The position numbers and the translations under genes are program-made. The notes under the pieces are model-generated. The model had not been told where the DNA came from, did not search any database, and was given only the letters and a program-made list of their open reading frames with translations. Positions 12,441 through 26,400 of a DNA stretch of 64,000 nucleotides are shown one piece after another. Source of the DNA: Tupaia tana. Its lineage: Eukaryota > Chordata > Mammalia > Scandentia > Tupaiidae. The stretch is from the NCBI GenBank assembly GCA_026018925.1, contig JAKSZU010000032.1, positions 310,001-374,000 on the forward strand, written 5' to 3'. Each line of letters begins with the position of its first letter. Position 1 is the stretch's first letter.

Positions 12441-14727
12441 TTACTCCAACCGTAACAGTTAAACGAAAACTAACAGTAGCCCTAAATTTACTCCCTCAAA
12501 CTAAATTCAAACCTAACCTAACCTGAAGCCTAACTCAAACCATAGACCTAACCCTAACCCTAGGTGGAAACCTTAAGCTCAACCCCAACCCTAAAATGAC
12601 CCTGACGCTAACTCCAAAAATAACAGTTACCCAAAAACTAACAGTAGACCTAAAATTACTCCCTCAAACTAAGTTCAAACCTAACCTAACCTGAAGCCTA
12701 AATCAAACCATACACCTAACCCTAACCCTAGGCGGACACCTGAAGCTCAACCCCAACCCTAACCTGACCCTGACGCTATCTCCAACCGTAACACTGAACC
12801 GAAAACTAACAGTAGCCCTAAACTTACTCCCTCAAACTAAGTTCAAACCTAACCTAACCTGAAGCCTAACTCAAACCATAGACCTAACCCTAACCCTAGG
12901 CGGACACCTTAAGCTCCACCCCAACCCTAACCTGGCCCTGACGCTAACTCCAACCATAACAGTTACCCGAAAACTAACAGTCGCCCTAAACTTACTCCCT
13001 CAAACTAAGTTCAAACCTAAACTAACCTGAAGCGTATCTCAAACCATAGACCTAACCCTAACCCTAGGCGGACACCTGAAGCTAAACCCCAACTAAAACC
13101 TGACCCTGACGCTATCTCCAACCGTAACACTGAACCGAAAACAAACAGTAGCCCTAAACTTACTCCCTCAAGCTAAGTTCAAACCTAACCTAACCTGAAG
13201 CCTAACTCAAACCATAGACCTAACCCTAACCCTACGCGGACACCTGAAGCTCAACCCCAACCCTAACCTGACCCTGACTCTTACTCCAACTGTAACACTG
13301 AATCGAAAACTAACAGTAGCCCTAAACTTACTCCCTCAAACTAAGTTCAATCCTAACCTAACCTGAAGCCTAACTGAAACCATAGACCTAACCCTAACCC
13401 TAGGCGGACACCTTAAGCTCAACCCCAACCCTAAAATGTCACTGACGCTAACTCCAACCATAACAGTTACCCGAAAACTAACAGTAGACCTAAAATTACT
13501 CCCTCAAACTAAGTTCAAACCTAACCTAACCTGAAGCCTAAATCAAACCATACACCTAACCCTAACCCTAGGCGGACACCTTAAGCTCAACCCCAAACCT
13601 AACCTGACCCTTATGCTAAATCCAACCGTAACACTGAACCGAAAACTAACAGTAGCCCTAAACTTACTCCCTCAAACTAAGTTCAAACCTAACCTAACCT
13701 GAAGCCTAACTCAAACCATAGACCTAATCCTAACCCTAGGCGGACACCTGAAGCTCAACCCCAAACCTAACCTGACCCTGACGCTATCTCCCACCGTAAC
13801 ACTGAACCGAAAACTAACAGTAGCCCTAAACTTACTCCCTCAAACTAACTTCAAACCTAACCTAACCTGAAGCCTAACTGAAACCATAGACCTAACCCTA
13901 ACCCTAGGAGGACACCTTAAGCTCAACCCCAACCCTAAAATGTCCCTGACGCTAACTCCAACCATAACAGTTACCCAAAAACTAACAGTAGACCTAAACT
14001 TACTCCCTCAAGCTAAGTTCAAACCTAACCTAACCTGAAGCCTAACTGAAATCATAGACCTAACCCTAACCCAAGGAGGACACCTTAAGCTCAACCCCAA
14101 CCCTACCCTGACCCTGACGCTAACTCCAACCATAACACTGAACCGACAACTAACAGTAGCCCTAAACTTACTCCCTCAAACTAAGTTCAAACCTAACCTA
14201 ACCTGAAGCCTAACTCAAACTATATACCTAACCCTAACCCTGGGCGGACACCTTAAGCTCCACCCCAACCCTAACCTGGCCCGGACGCTAACTTCAACCA
14301 TAACAGTTACCCGAAAACTAACAGTAGACCTAAACTTACTCCCTCAAGCTAAGTTCAAACCTAACCTAACCTGAAGCGTATCTCAAACCATAGACCTAAC
14401 CCTAACCCTAGGCGGACACCTTAAGCTCAACCCCAAACCTAACCTGACCCTGACGCTAACTCCAACCATAACAGTACCCGAAAACTAACAGTCGCCCTAA
14501 ACTTACTCCCTCAAACTAAGTTCAAATCTAAACTAACATGAAGCCTAACTCAAACAATACACCGAACCCGAACAATAGGCAGACACCTTAAGCTCAACCC
14601 CAAACCTAACCTGGACCTGAGGCTAAAACCAACCTTAACACTGAACCGAAAACTAACAGTAGCCCTAAACTTACTCCCTCAAACTAAGTTCCGTCCTAAC
14701 CTAACCTGAAGCCTAACTGAAACCATA
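11530..14727 (+). repeat. 19-monomer higher-order unit, tandem copy 1
   Basis: Every position compared matches the sequence 3,190 bp downstream (19 x 168 minus 2). Reading both copies line by line I found about eight base differences, for example near 11,709, 12,505, 12,697, 12,896, 13,847, 14,283 and 14,573. This implies about 99.7% identity and a recent event. The unit contains the subfamily markers CTAGACGG, AACACTAGG, TAGGTGGAAACC, CTAAAATGTCACTG, CTTATGCTAAATCC, GGAGGACACC and CAGTACCCG. Confidence 0.92.
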
Positions 14728-17700
14728 GACCTAACCCTAACCCTAGGCAGACACCTTATGCTTAACCCCCACCCTAACCTGACCCTGACGCTATCTCCAA
14801 CCGTAACACTGAACCGAAAACTAACAGTAGCCCTAAACTTACTCCTTCAAACTAAGTTCAAACCTAACCTTACCTGAAGCCTAACTCAAACCATAGACCT
14901 AACCCTAACCCTAGACGGACACCTTAAACTCAACCCCAGCCCTAACGTGGCCCTGACGCTAACTCCAACCATAACACTGAACCGAAAACTAACAGTTGCC
15001 CTAAACTTAATCCCCCAAGCTAAGTTCAAACCTAACCTAACCTGAAGCCTAACTCAAACCACAGACCAAACCCTAACCCTAGGCGGACACCTTAAGCTCA
15101 ACCCCAACCCTAACCGGACCCTGACGCTAACTCCAACCATAACAGTTACCCGAAAACTAACAGTAGCCCTAAACTTACTCCCTCAAACTAAGTTCAAACA
15201 TGAACTAACCTGAAGCCTAAATCAAACCATACACCTAACCCTAACCCTAGGCAGACACCTGAAGCTCAACCCCAACCCTAACCTGACCCTGACGCTATCT
15301 CCAACCGTAACACTGAACCGAAAACTAACAATAGCCCTAAACTTACTCCCTCAAACTAAGTTCAAATCTAAACTAACCTGAAGCCTAACTCAAACAATAC
15401 ACTTAACCCAAACACTAGGCGGACACCTGAAGCTCCACCCCAACCCTAACCTGACCCTGACGCTATCTCCAACCGTAACACTGAACCGAAAACTAACAGT
15501 AGCCCTAAACTTACTCCCTCAAACTAAGTTCACACCTAACCTAACCTGAAGCCTAACTCAAACCACAGACCTAACCCTAACCCTAGGCGGACACCTTATG
15601 CTTAACCCCACCCGAACCTGACCTTGACGCTTACTCCAACCGTAACAGTTAAACGAAAACTAACAGTAGCCCTAAATTTACTCCCTCAAACTAAGTTCAA
15701 ACCTAACCTAACCTGAAGCCTAACTCAAACCATAGACCTAACCCTAACCCTAGGTGGAAACCTTAAGCTCAACCCCAACCCTAAAATGACCCTGACGCTA
15801 ACTCCAAAAATAACAGTTACCCAAAAACTAACAGTAGACCTAAAATTACTCCCTCAAACTAAGTTCAAACCTAACCTAACCTGAAGTCTAAATCAAACCA
15901 TACACCTAACCCTAACCCTAGGCGGACACCTGAAGCTCAACCCCAACCCTAACCTGACCCTGACGCTATCTCCAACCGTAACACTGAACCGAAAACTAAC
16001 AGTAGCCCTAAACTTACTCCCTCAAACTAAGTTCAAACCTAACCTAACCTGAAGCCTAACTCAAACCATAGACCTAACCCTAACCATAGGCGGACACCTT
16101 AAGCTCCACCCCAACCCTAACCTGGCCCTGACGCTAACTCCAACCATAACAGTTACCCGAAAACTAACAGTCGCCCTAAACTTACTCCCTCAAACTAAGT
16201 TCAAACCTAAACTAACCTGAAGCGTATCTCAAACCATAGACCTAACCCTAACCCTAGGCGGACACCTGAAGCTAAACCCCAACTAAAACCTGACCCTGAC
16301 GCTATCTCCAACCGTAACACTGAACCGAAAACAAACAGTAGCCCTAAACTTACTCCCTCAAGCTAAGTTCAAACCTAACCTAACCTGAAGCCTAACTCAA
16401 ACCATAGACCTAACCCTAACCCTACGCGGACACCTGAAGCTCAACCCCAACCCTAACCTGACCCTGACTCTTACTCCAACTGTAACACTGAATCGAAAAC
16501 TAACAGTAGCCCTAAACTTACTCCCTCAAACTAAGTTCAATCCTAACCTAACCTGAAGCCTAACTGAAACCATAGACCTAACCCTAACCCTAGGCGGACA
16601 CCTTAAGCTCAACCCCAACCCTAAAATGTCACTGACGCTAACTCCAACCATAACAGTTACCCGAAAACTAACAGTAGACCTAAAATTACTCCCTCAAACT
16701 AAGTTCAAACCTAACCTAACCTGAAGCCTAAATCAAACCATACACCTAACCCTAACCCTAGGCGGACACCTTAAGCTCAACCCCAAACCTAACCTGACCC
16801 TTATGCTAAATCCAACCGTAACACTGAACCGAAAACTAACAGTAGCCCTAAACTTACTCCCTCAAACTAAGTTCAAACCTAACCTAACCTGAAGCCTAAC
16901 TCAAACCATAGACCTAATCCTAACCCTAGGCGGACACCTGAAGCTCAACCCCAAACCTAACCTGACCCTGACGCTATCTCCCACCGTAACACTGAACCGA
17001 AAACTAACAGTAGCCCTAAACTTACTCCCTCAAACGAACTTCAAACCTAACCTAACCTGAAGCCTAACTGAAACCATAGACCTAACCCTAACCCTAGGAG
17101 GACACCTTAAGCTCAACCCCAACCCTAAAATGTCCCTGACGCTAACTCCAACCATAACAGTTACCCAAAAACTAACAGTAGACCTAAACTTACTCCCTCA
17201 AGCTAAGTTCAAACCTAACCTAACCTGAAGCCTAACTGAAATCATAGACCTAACCCTAACCCAAGGAGGACACCTTAAGCTCAACCCCAACCCTACCCTG
17301 ACCCTGACGCTAACTCCAACCATAACACTGAACCGACAACTAACAGTAGCCCTAAACTTACTCCCTCAAACTAAGTTCAAACCTAACCTAACCTGAAGCC
17401 TAACTCAAACTATATACCTAACCCTAACCCTGGGCGGACACCTTAAGCTCCACCCCAACCCTAACCTGGCCCTGACGCTAACTTCAACCATAACAGTTAC
17501 CCGAAAACTAACAGTAGACCTAAACTTACTCCCTCAAGCTAAGTTCAAACCTAACCTAACCTGAAGCGTATCTCAAACCATAGACCTAACCCTAACCCTA
17601 GGCGGACACCTTAAGCTCAACCCCAAACCTAACCTGACCCTGACGCTAACTCCAACCATAACAGTACCCGAAAACTAACAGTCGCCCTAAACTTACTCCC

Positions 17701-17928
17701 TCAAACTAAGTTCAAATCTAAACTAACATGAAGCCTAACTCAAACAATACACCGAACCCGAACCCTAGGCAGACACCTTAAGCTCAACCCCAAACCTAAC
17801 CTGGACCTGAGGCTAAAACCAACCTTAACACTGAACCGAAAACTAACAGTAGCCCTAAACTTACTCCCTCAAACTAAGTTCCGTCCTAACCTAACCTGAA
17901 GCCTAACTGAAACCATAGACCTAACCCT
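14728..17928 (+). repeat. 19-monomer higher-order unit, tandem copy 2
   Basis: This is the direct neighbour of copy 1. At the right border the expected CTAGGCAGACACCTTATGC is replaced near 17,928 by CTAGGCGGACACCTTAAGC, and the match to copy 1 stops. The CAGTACCCG deletion marker is at about 14,471 in copy 1 and 17,661 in copy 2. Confidence 0.92.
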
Positions 17929-18785
17929 AACCCTAGGCGGACACCTTAAGCTCAACCCCAACCCTAAAATGTCCCTGACACTAACTCCAAACATAACAGT
18001 TACCCGAAAACTAACAGTAGACCTAAACTTACTCCCTCAAACTAAGTTCAAACCTAACCTAACCTGAAGCCTAAATCAAACCATACACCTAACCCTAACC
18101 CTAGGCGAACACCTTAAGCTCAACCCCAACCCTAACCTGACCCTCACGGTAACTCCAACCGTACCACTGAACCGAAAACTAACAGTAGCCCTAAACTTAC
18201 GCCCTCAAACTAAGTCGACACCTAACCTAACCTGAAGCCTAACTCAAACCATAGAACTAACCCTAACCCTAGGCGGACACATGAAGCTAAACCCAACCCT
18301 AACCTGTCCCTGACGCTATCTCCAACCGTAACACTGAACCGAAAACAAACAGTAGCCCTAAACTTACTCCCTCAAGCTAAGTTCAAACCTAACCTAACCT
18401 GAAGCCTAACTCAAACCATAGACCTAACCCTAACCCTACGCGGACAACTGAAGCTCAACCCCAACCCTAACCTGATCCTGACTCTTACTCCAACTGTAAC
18501 ACTGAACCGAAAACTAACAGTACCCCTAAACTTACTCCCTCAAACTAAGTTCAATCCTAACCTAACCTGAAGCCTAACTGAAACCATAGACCTAACCCTA
18601 ACCTTAGGCGGACACCTTAAGCTCAACCCCAACCCTAAAATGGCCCTGACGCTAACTCCAACCATAACAGTTACCCGAAAACTAACAGTAGACCTAAAAT
18701 TACTCCCTCAAACTAAGTTCAAACCTAACCTAACCTGAAGCCTAACTCAAACCATAGACCTAACCCTAACCCTAGGCGGACACCT
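17550..18785 (+). repeat. Block C, copy 1 (about 7 monomers)
   Basis: It holds CAGTACCCG, CTAACATGAAGCC, GGCAGACACC, TTCCGTCC, CTAGGCGAACACC, TTACGCCCTC and TAAGTCGACACC. The whole series recurs 4,699 bp downstream (28 monomers minus 5 bp). The left part belongs to the second 19-mer copy, so the block crosses the border of that duplication. Confidence 0.82.
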
Positions 18786-18824
18786 TAAGCTCAACCCCAA
18801 CCCTAACATGGCCCTGACGCTATC

Positions 18825-20035
18825 TCCAACCATAACAGTTACCGGAAAACTAACAGTAGCCCTAAACTTACTCCCTCAAACTAAGTTCAAACCTAACCTA
18901 CCTGAAGCCTAACTCAAACCACAAAACTAACCCTAACCCTAGGCGGACACCTGAAGCTCAACCCCAACCCTAACCTGACCCTGACTCTTACTCCAACCGT
19001 AACACTGAACCGAAAACTAACAGTAGCCCTAAACTTACTCCCTCAAACTAAGTTCAAACCTAACCTAACATGAAGCCTAACTCAAACCATAGACCTAACC
19101 CTAACCCTAGGCGGACACATGAAGCTAAACCCCAATCCTAACCTGACCCTGACGCAATCTCCAACAGTAACACTGAACTGAAAACAAACAGTAGCCCTAA
19201 ACTTACTCCCTCAAGCTAAGTTCAAACTTAACCTAACCTGAAGCCTAACTCAAACCATAGACCTAACCTTAACCCTACGCGGACACCTGAAGCTCAACCG
19301 CAACCCTAACCTGATCCTGACTCTTACTCCAACTGTAACACTGAACCGAAAACTAACAGTAGCCCTAAACTTACTCCCTCAAACTAAGTTCAAACCTAAC
19401 CTAACCTGAAGCCTAACTCAAACTATATACCTAACCCAACCCTGGGCGGACACCTTAAGCTCCACCCCAACCCTAACCTGGCCCTGACGCTAACTCCAAC
19501 CATAACAGTTACCCGAAAACTAACAGTAGACCTAAACTTAAACCCTCAAGCTAAGTTCAAACCTAACCTAACCTGAAGCGTATCTCAAACCATAGACCTA
19601 ACCCTAACCATAGGCGGACACCTTAAGCTCAACCCCAAACCTAACCTGACCCTGACGCTAACTCCAACCATAACAGTTACCCGAAAACTAACAGTCGCCC
19701 TAAACTTACTCCCTCAAACTAAGTTCAAATCTAAACTAACCTGAAGCCTAACTCAAAGAATACAATGAACCCGAACCCTAGGCGGACACCTTAAGCTCAA
19801 CCCGAAACCTAACCTGGACCTGAGGCTAAAACCAACCTTAACACTGAACCGAAAACTAACAGTAGCCCTAAACTTACTCCCTCAAACTAAGTTCCATCCT
19901 AACCTAACCTGAAGCCTAACTGAAACCATAGACCTAACCCTAACCCTAGGCGGACACCTTAAGCTCAACCCCAACCCTAAAATGTCCCTGACACTAACTC
20001 CAACCATAACAGTTACCGGAAAACTAACAGTAGCC
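18825..20035 (+). repeat. 7-monomer duplication, copy 1
   Basis: Markers are CAGTTACCGG, CCTACCTGAAGC (4-bp shortened), GACGCAATCTCC, CTGAACTGAAAAC, CAACCGCAACCC, AACTATATACC and CAAAGAATACAATG. They recur in order from about 20,010 at an offset of 1,174 bp. The offset rises to 1,342-1,343 bp after an extra monomer near 20,615-20,780. Confidence 0.8.
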
Positions 20036-21370
20036 CTAAACTTACTCCCTCAAACTAAGTTCAAACCTAACCTACCTGAAGCCTAACTCAAACCACAAAC
20101 CTAACCCTAACCCTAGGCGGACACCTGAAGCTCAACCCCAACCCTAACCTGACCCTGACTCTTACTCCAACCGTAACACTGAACCGAAAACTAACAGTAG
20201 CCCTACACTTACTCCCTCAAACTAAGTTCAAACCTAACCTAACCTGAAGCCTAACTCAAACCATAGACCTAACCCTAACCCTAGGCGGACACATGAAGCT
20301 AAACCCCAACCCTAACCTGACCCTGACGCAATCTCCAACCGTAACACTGAACTGAAAACAAACAGTAGCCCTAAACTTACTCCCTCAAGCTAAGTTCAAA
20401 CTTAACCTAACCTGAAGCCTAACTCAAACCATAGACGTAACCCTAACCCTACGCGGACACCTGAAGCTCAACCGCAACCCTAACCTGATCCTGACTCTTA
20501 CTCCAACTGTAACACTGAACCGAAAACTAACAGTAGCCCTAAACTTACTCCCTCAAACTAAGTTCAAACCTAACCTAACTTGAAGCCTAACTCAAACCAT
20601 AGACCTAACCCTAACCCTAGGCGGACATCTGAAGCTCAACCCCAACCCTAACCTGACCCTGACTTTATCTCCAAACGTAACACTGAACCGAAAACTAACA
20701 GTAGCCCTAAACTTACTCCCTCAAACTAATTTCAAACCTAACCTAACCTGAAGCCTAACTCAAACTATATACCTAACCCTAACCCTGGGCGGACACCTTA
20801 AGCTCCACCCCAACCCTAACCTGGCCCTGACGCTGACTCCAACCATAACAGTTACCCGAAAACTAACAGTAGACCTAAACTTAATCCCTCAAGCTAAGTT
20901 CAAACCTAACCTAACCTGAAGCGTATCTCAAACCATAGACCTAACCCTAACCATAGGCGGACACCTTAAGCTCAACCCCAAACCTAACCTGACCCTGACG
21001 CTAACTCCAACCATAACAGTTACCCGAAAACTAACAGTCGCCCTAAACTTACTCCCTCAAACTAAGTTCAAATCTAAACTAACCTGAAGCCTAACTCAAA
21101 GAATACAATGAACCCGAACCCTAGGCGGACACCTTAAGCTCAACCCGAAACCTAACCTGGACTTGAGGCTAAAACCAACCTTAACACTGAACCGAAAACT
21201 AACAGTAGCCCTAAACTTACTCCCTCAAACTAAGTTCCATCCTAACCTAACCTGAAGCCTAACTGAAACCATAGACCTATCCCTAACCCAAGGCGGACAC
21301 CTTAAGCTCAACCCCAACCCTAAAATGTCCCTGACACTAACTCCAACCATAACAGTTACCGGAAAACTAA
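20010..21370 (+). repeat. 7+1-monomer duplication, copy 2
   Basis: It repeats the marker series of 18,825-20,035. One additional monomer (with CTAGGCGGACATCTG and GACTTTATCTCC) sits between the AACTGTAAC unit and the AACTATATACC unit. Such a one-unit difference between duplicates is typical of unequal exchange or conversion in register. Confidence 0.78.
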
Positions 21371-22248
21371 CAGTAGACCTAAACTTACTCCCTCAAACTA
21401 AGTTCAAACCTAACCTAACCTGAAGCCTAAATCAAACCATACACCTAACCCTAACCCTAGGCGGACACCTTAAGCTCAACCCCAACCCTAACCTGACCCT
21501 CACGCTAACTACAACCATAACACTGAACCGAAAACTAACAGTAGCCCTAAACTTACTCCCTCAAGCTAAGTTCAAACCTAACCTAACCTGAAGCCTAACT
21601 CAAACCATAGACCTAACCCTAACCCTAGGCGGACACCTTAAGCTCAACCCCAACCCTAACCTGACCCTCACGCTATCTCCAACCGTAATACTGAACCGAA
21701 AACTAACAGTAGCCCTAAACTTACTTCCTCAAACTAAGTTCAATCCTAACCTAACCTGAAGCCTAAATGAAACCATAGACCTAACACTAACCCTACGCGG
21801 ACACCTGAAGCTCAACCCCAACCCTAACCTGATCCTGACTCTTACTCCAACTGTAACACTGAACCGAAAAATAACAGTAGCCCTAAACTTACTACCTCAA
21901 ACTAAATTCAAACCTAACCTAACATGAAGCCTAACTCAAACCATAGACCTAACCCTAACCCTAGGCGGACATCTGAAGCTCAACCCCAACCCTAACCTGA
22001 CCCTGACTTTATCTCCAAACGTAACACTGAACCGAAAACTAACAGTAGCCCTAAACTTACTCCCTCAAACTACGTTCAAACCTAACCTAACCTGAAGACT
22101 AACTCAAACTATATACCTAACCCTAACCCTGGGCGGACACCTTAAGCTCCACCCCAACCCTAACCTGGCCCTGACGCTAACTCCAACCATAACAGTTACC
22201 CGAAAACTAACAGTAGACCTAAACTTAATCCCTCAAGCTAAGTTCAAA

Positions 22249-23480
22249 CCTAACCTAACCTGAAGCGTATCTCAAACCATAGACCTAACCCTAACCCTAG
22301 GCGGACACCTTAAGCTCAACCCCAAACCTAACCTGACCCTGACGCTAACTCCAACCATAACAGTACCCGAAAACTAACAGTCGCCCTAAACTTACTCCCT
22401 CAAACTAAGTTCAAATCTAAACTAACATGAAGCCTAACTCAAACAATACACCGAACCCGAACCCTAGGCAGACACCTTAAGCTCAACCCCAAACCTAACC
22501 TGGACCTGAGGCTAAAACCAACCTTAACACTGAACCGAAAACTAACAGTAGCCCTAAACTTACTCCCTCAAACTAAGTTCCGTCATAACCTAACCTGAAG
22601 CCTAACTGAAACCATAGACCTAACCCTAACCCTAGGCGGACACCTTAAGCTCAACCCCAACCCTAAAATGTCCCTGACACTAACTCCAAACATAACAGTT
22701 ACCCGAAAACTAACAGTAGACCTAAACTTACTCCCTCAAACTAAGTTCAAACCTAACCTAACCTGAAGCCTAAATCAAACCATACACCTAACCCTAACCC
22801 TAGGCGAACACCTTAAGCTCAACCCCAACCCTAACCTGACCCTCACGGTAACTCCAACCGTACCACTGAACCGAAAACTAACAGTAGCCCTAAACTTACG
22901 CCCTCAAACTAAGTCGACACCTAACCTAACCTGAAGCCTAACTCAAACCATAGACCTAACCCTAACCCTAGGCGGACACATGAAGCTAAACCCAACCCTA
23001 ACCTGTCCCTGACGCTATCTCCAACCGTAACACTGAACCGAAAACAAACAGTAGCCCTAAACTTACTCCCTCAAGCTAAGTTCAAACCTAACCTAACCTG
23101 AAGCCTAACTCAAACCATAGACCTAACCCTAACCCTACGCGGACAACTGAAGCTCAACCCCAACCCTAACCTGATCCTGACTCTTACTCCAACTGTAACA
23201 CTGAACTGAAAACTAACAGTACCCCTAAACTTACTCCCTCAAACTAAGTTCAATCCTAACCTAACCTGAAGCCTAACTGAAACCATAGACCTAACCCTAA
23301 CCTTAGGCGGACACCTTAAGCTCAACCCCAACTCTAAAATGGCCCTGACGCTAACTCCAACCATAACAGTTACCCGAAAACTAACAGTAGACCTAAAATT
23401 ACTCCCTCAAACTAAGTTCAAACCTAACCTAACCTGAAGCCTAACTCAAACCATAGACCTAACCCTAACCCTAGGCGGAC
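22249..23480 (+). repeat. Block C, copy 2
   Basis: CAGTACCCG at 22,360 and TAAGTCGACA at 22,910 correspond to 17,661 and 18,211. Both pairs give an offset of 4,699 bp. Only a few substitutions were seen, such as TTCCGTCATAACC for TTCCGTCCTAACC and CCCAACTCTAAAATGG for CCCAACCCTAAAATGG. Confidence 0.82.
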
Positions 23481-26400
23481 ACCTGAAGCTCAACCCCAAC
23501 CTTAACCTGACCCTGACGCTATCTCCAACCGTAACACTGAACCGAAAACTAACAATAGCCCTAAACTTACTCCCTCAAACTAAGTTCAAATCTAAACTAA
23601 CCTGAAGCCTAACTCAAACAATACACCTAACCCGAACCCTAGGTGGACACCTTAAGCTCAACCCCAACCCTAACCTGGACCTGAGGCTAAAACCAACCGT
23701 AACACTGAACCGAAAACTAAAAGTAGCCCTAAACTTACTCCCTCAAACTAAGTTCAATCCTAACCTAACCTGAAGCCTAAATGAAACCATAGACCTAACC
23801 CTAACCCTAGGCTGACACCTTATGCTTAACCCCCACCCTAACCTGACCCTGACGCTTACTCCAACCGTAACACTGAACCGAAAACAAACAGTAGCCCTAA
23901 ACTTACTCCCTCAAACTAAGTTCAAACCTAACCTAACCTGAAGCGTATCTCAAACCATAGACCTAACCCTAACCCTAGGCGGACACCTTAAGCTCAACCC
24001 CAACCCTAACCTGACCCTGACGCTAACTCCAACCATAGCACTGAACCGACAACTAACAGTAGCCCTAAACTTACACCCTCAAGCTAAGTTCAAACCTAAC
24101 CTCACCTGAAGCCTAACTCAAACCACAGACCTAACCCTAACCCTAGTCGGACACCTTAAACTCAATCCCAATCCTAACCTCACCCTGACGCTAACTCCAA
24201 CCATAACACTGAACCGAAAACTAACAGTAGACCTAAACTTACTCCCTCAAACTAAGTTCAAACCTAACCTAACCTGAAGCCTAACTCAAACCATAGACCT
24301 AACCCTAACCCTAGGCGGACACCTTAAGCTCAACCCCAACCCTAACCTGACCCTCACGCTATCTCCAACCGTAATACTGAACCGAAAACTAACAGTAGCC
24401 CTAAACTTACTTCCTCAAACTAAGTTCAATCCTAACCTAACCTGAAGCCTAAATGAAACCATAGACCTAACACTAACCCTAGGCAGAAACCTTAAGCTTA
24501 ACCCAAACCCTAACCTCACCCTCACAGTAACTCCAACCGTACCACTGAACCGAAAACTAACAGTAGCCCTAAACTTACTCCCTCAAGCTAAGTTCAAGCC
24601 TAACCTAACGTGAAGCCTAACTCAAACCATAGACCTAATCCTAACCCTATGCGGACACCTGAAGCTCAACCCCAACCCTAACCTGACCCTGACTCTTACT
24701 CCAACCGTAACACTGAACCGAAAACTAACAATAGCCCTAAACTTACTCCCTCAAACTAAGTTCAAATCTAAACTAACCTGAAGCCTAACTCAAACAATAC
24801 ACCTATCCCGAACCCTAGGTGGACACCTTAAGCTAAACCCCAACCCTAACCTGGACCTGAGGCTAAAACCAACCGTAACTCTGAACCGAAAACTAACAGT
24901 AGCCCTAAACTTACTCCCTCAAACTAAGTTCCATCCAAACCTAACCTGAAGCCTAAATGAAACCATAGACCTAACCATAACCCTAGGCGGACACCTTATG
25001 CTTAACCCCCACCCTAATCTGACCCTGACGCTTACTCCAACCGTAACACTGAACCGAAAACAAACAGTAGCCCTAAACTTACTCCCTCAAACTAAGTTCA
25101 AACCTAACCTAACCTGAAGCCTAAATCAAACCATACACCTCACCCTAACCCTAGGCGGACACCTGAAGCTCAACCCCAACCCTAACCGGACCCTGACTCT
25201 TACTCCAACCGTAACACTGAACCGAAACTAACAGTAGCCCTAAACATACTCCCTCAAACTAAGTTCAATCCTCACCTAACCTGAAGCCTAACTGAAACCA
25301 TAGACCTAACCCTAACCGTAGGCGGACACCTTAAGCTCAACCACAACCCTAAAATGGCCGTGACGCTAAATCCAACCATAACAGTTACCTGAAAACTAAC
25401 AGTAGACCTAAACTTACTCCCTCAAACTAAGTTCAAACCTAACCTAACCTGAAGCCTAAATCAAACCATACACCTAACCCTAACCCTAGGCGGACACCTT
25501 AAGCTCAACCACAACCCTAACCTAACCCTCACGCTAAATCCAACCATAACACTGAACCGACAACTAACAGTAGCCCTAAACTTACTCCCTCAAACTAAGT
25601 TCAAACCTAACCTAACCTGAAGCCTAACTCAAACCACAGACCGAACCCTAACCCTAGGCGGACACCTGAAGCTCAACCCAAACCCTAACCTGACCCTGAC
25701 GCTATCTCCAACCATAACACTGAACCGAAAACTAACAGTTGCCCTAAACTTACTCCCTCAAACTAAGTTCAAACCTAACCTAACCTGAAGCCTAACTCAA
25801 ACCATAGACCTAACCCTAACCCTAGGCGGACACCTTAAGCTCAACCCCAATCCTAACCTGACCCTGACGCAATCTACAACCGTAACACTGAACTGAAAAC
25901 AAACAGTAGCCCTAAACTTACTCCCTCAAGCTAAGTTCAAACTTAACCTAACCTGAAGCCTAACTCAAACCATAGACCTAACCCTAACCCTACGCGGACA
26001 CCTGAAGCTCAACCGCAACCCTAACCTGATCCTGACTCTTACTCCAACTGTAACACTGAACCGAAAACTAACAGTAGCTCTAAACTTACTCCCTCAAACT
26101 AAGTTCAATCCTAATCTAACCTGAAGCCTAAATGAAACCATAGACCTAACACTAACCCTACGCGGACACCTGAAGCTCAACCCCAACCCTAACCTGATCC
26201 TGACTCTTACTCCAACTGTAACACTGAACCGAAAACTAACAGTAGCCCTAAACTTACTACCTCAAACTAAATTCAAACCTAACCTAACATGAAGCCTAAC
26301 TCAAACCATAGACCTAACTCTAAACCTAGGCGGACATCTGAAGCTCAACCCCAACCCTAACCTGACCCTGACTTTATCTCCAAACGTAACACTGAACCGA

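Noticed and set aside
11530-17928. Assembly artefact as the explanation for the near-identical 19-mer pair
   Set aside because: The copies carry about eight scattered differences and different right-hand neighbours, so they look like real separate copies. This cannot be settled without reads.
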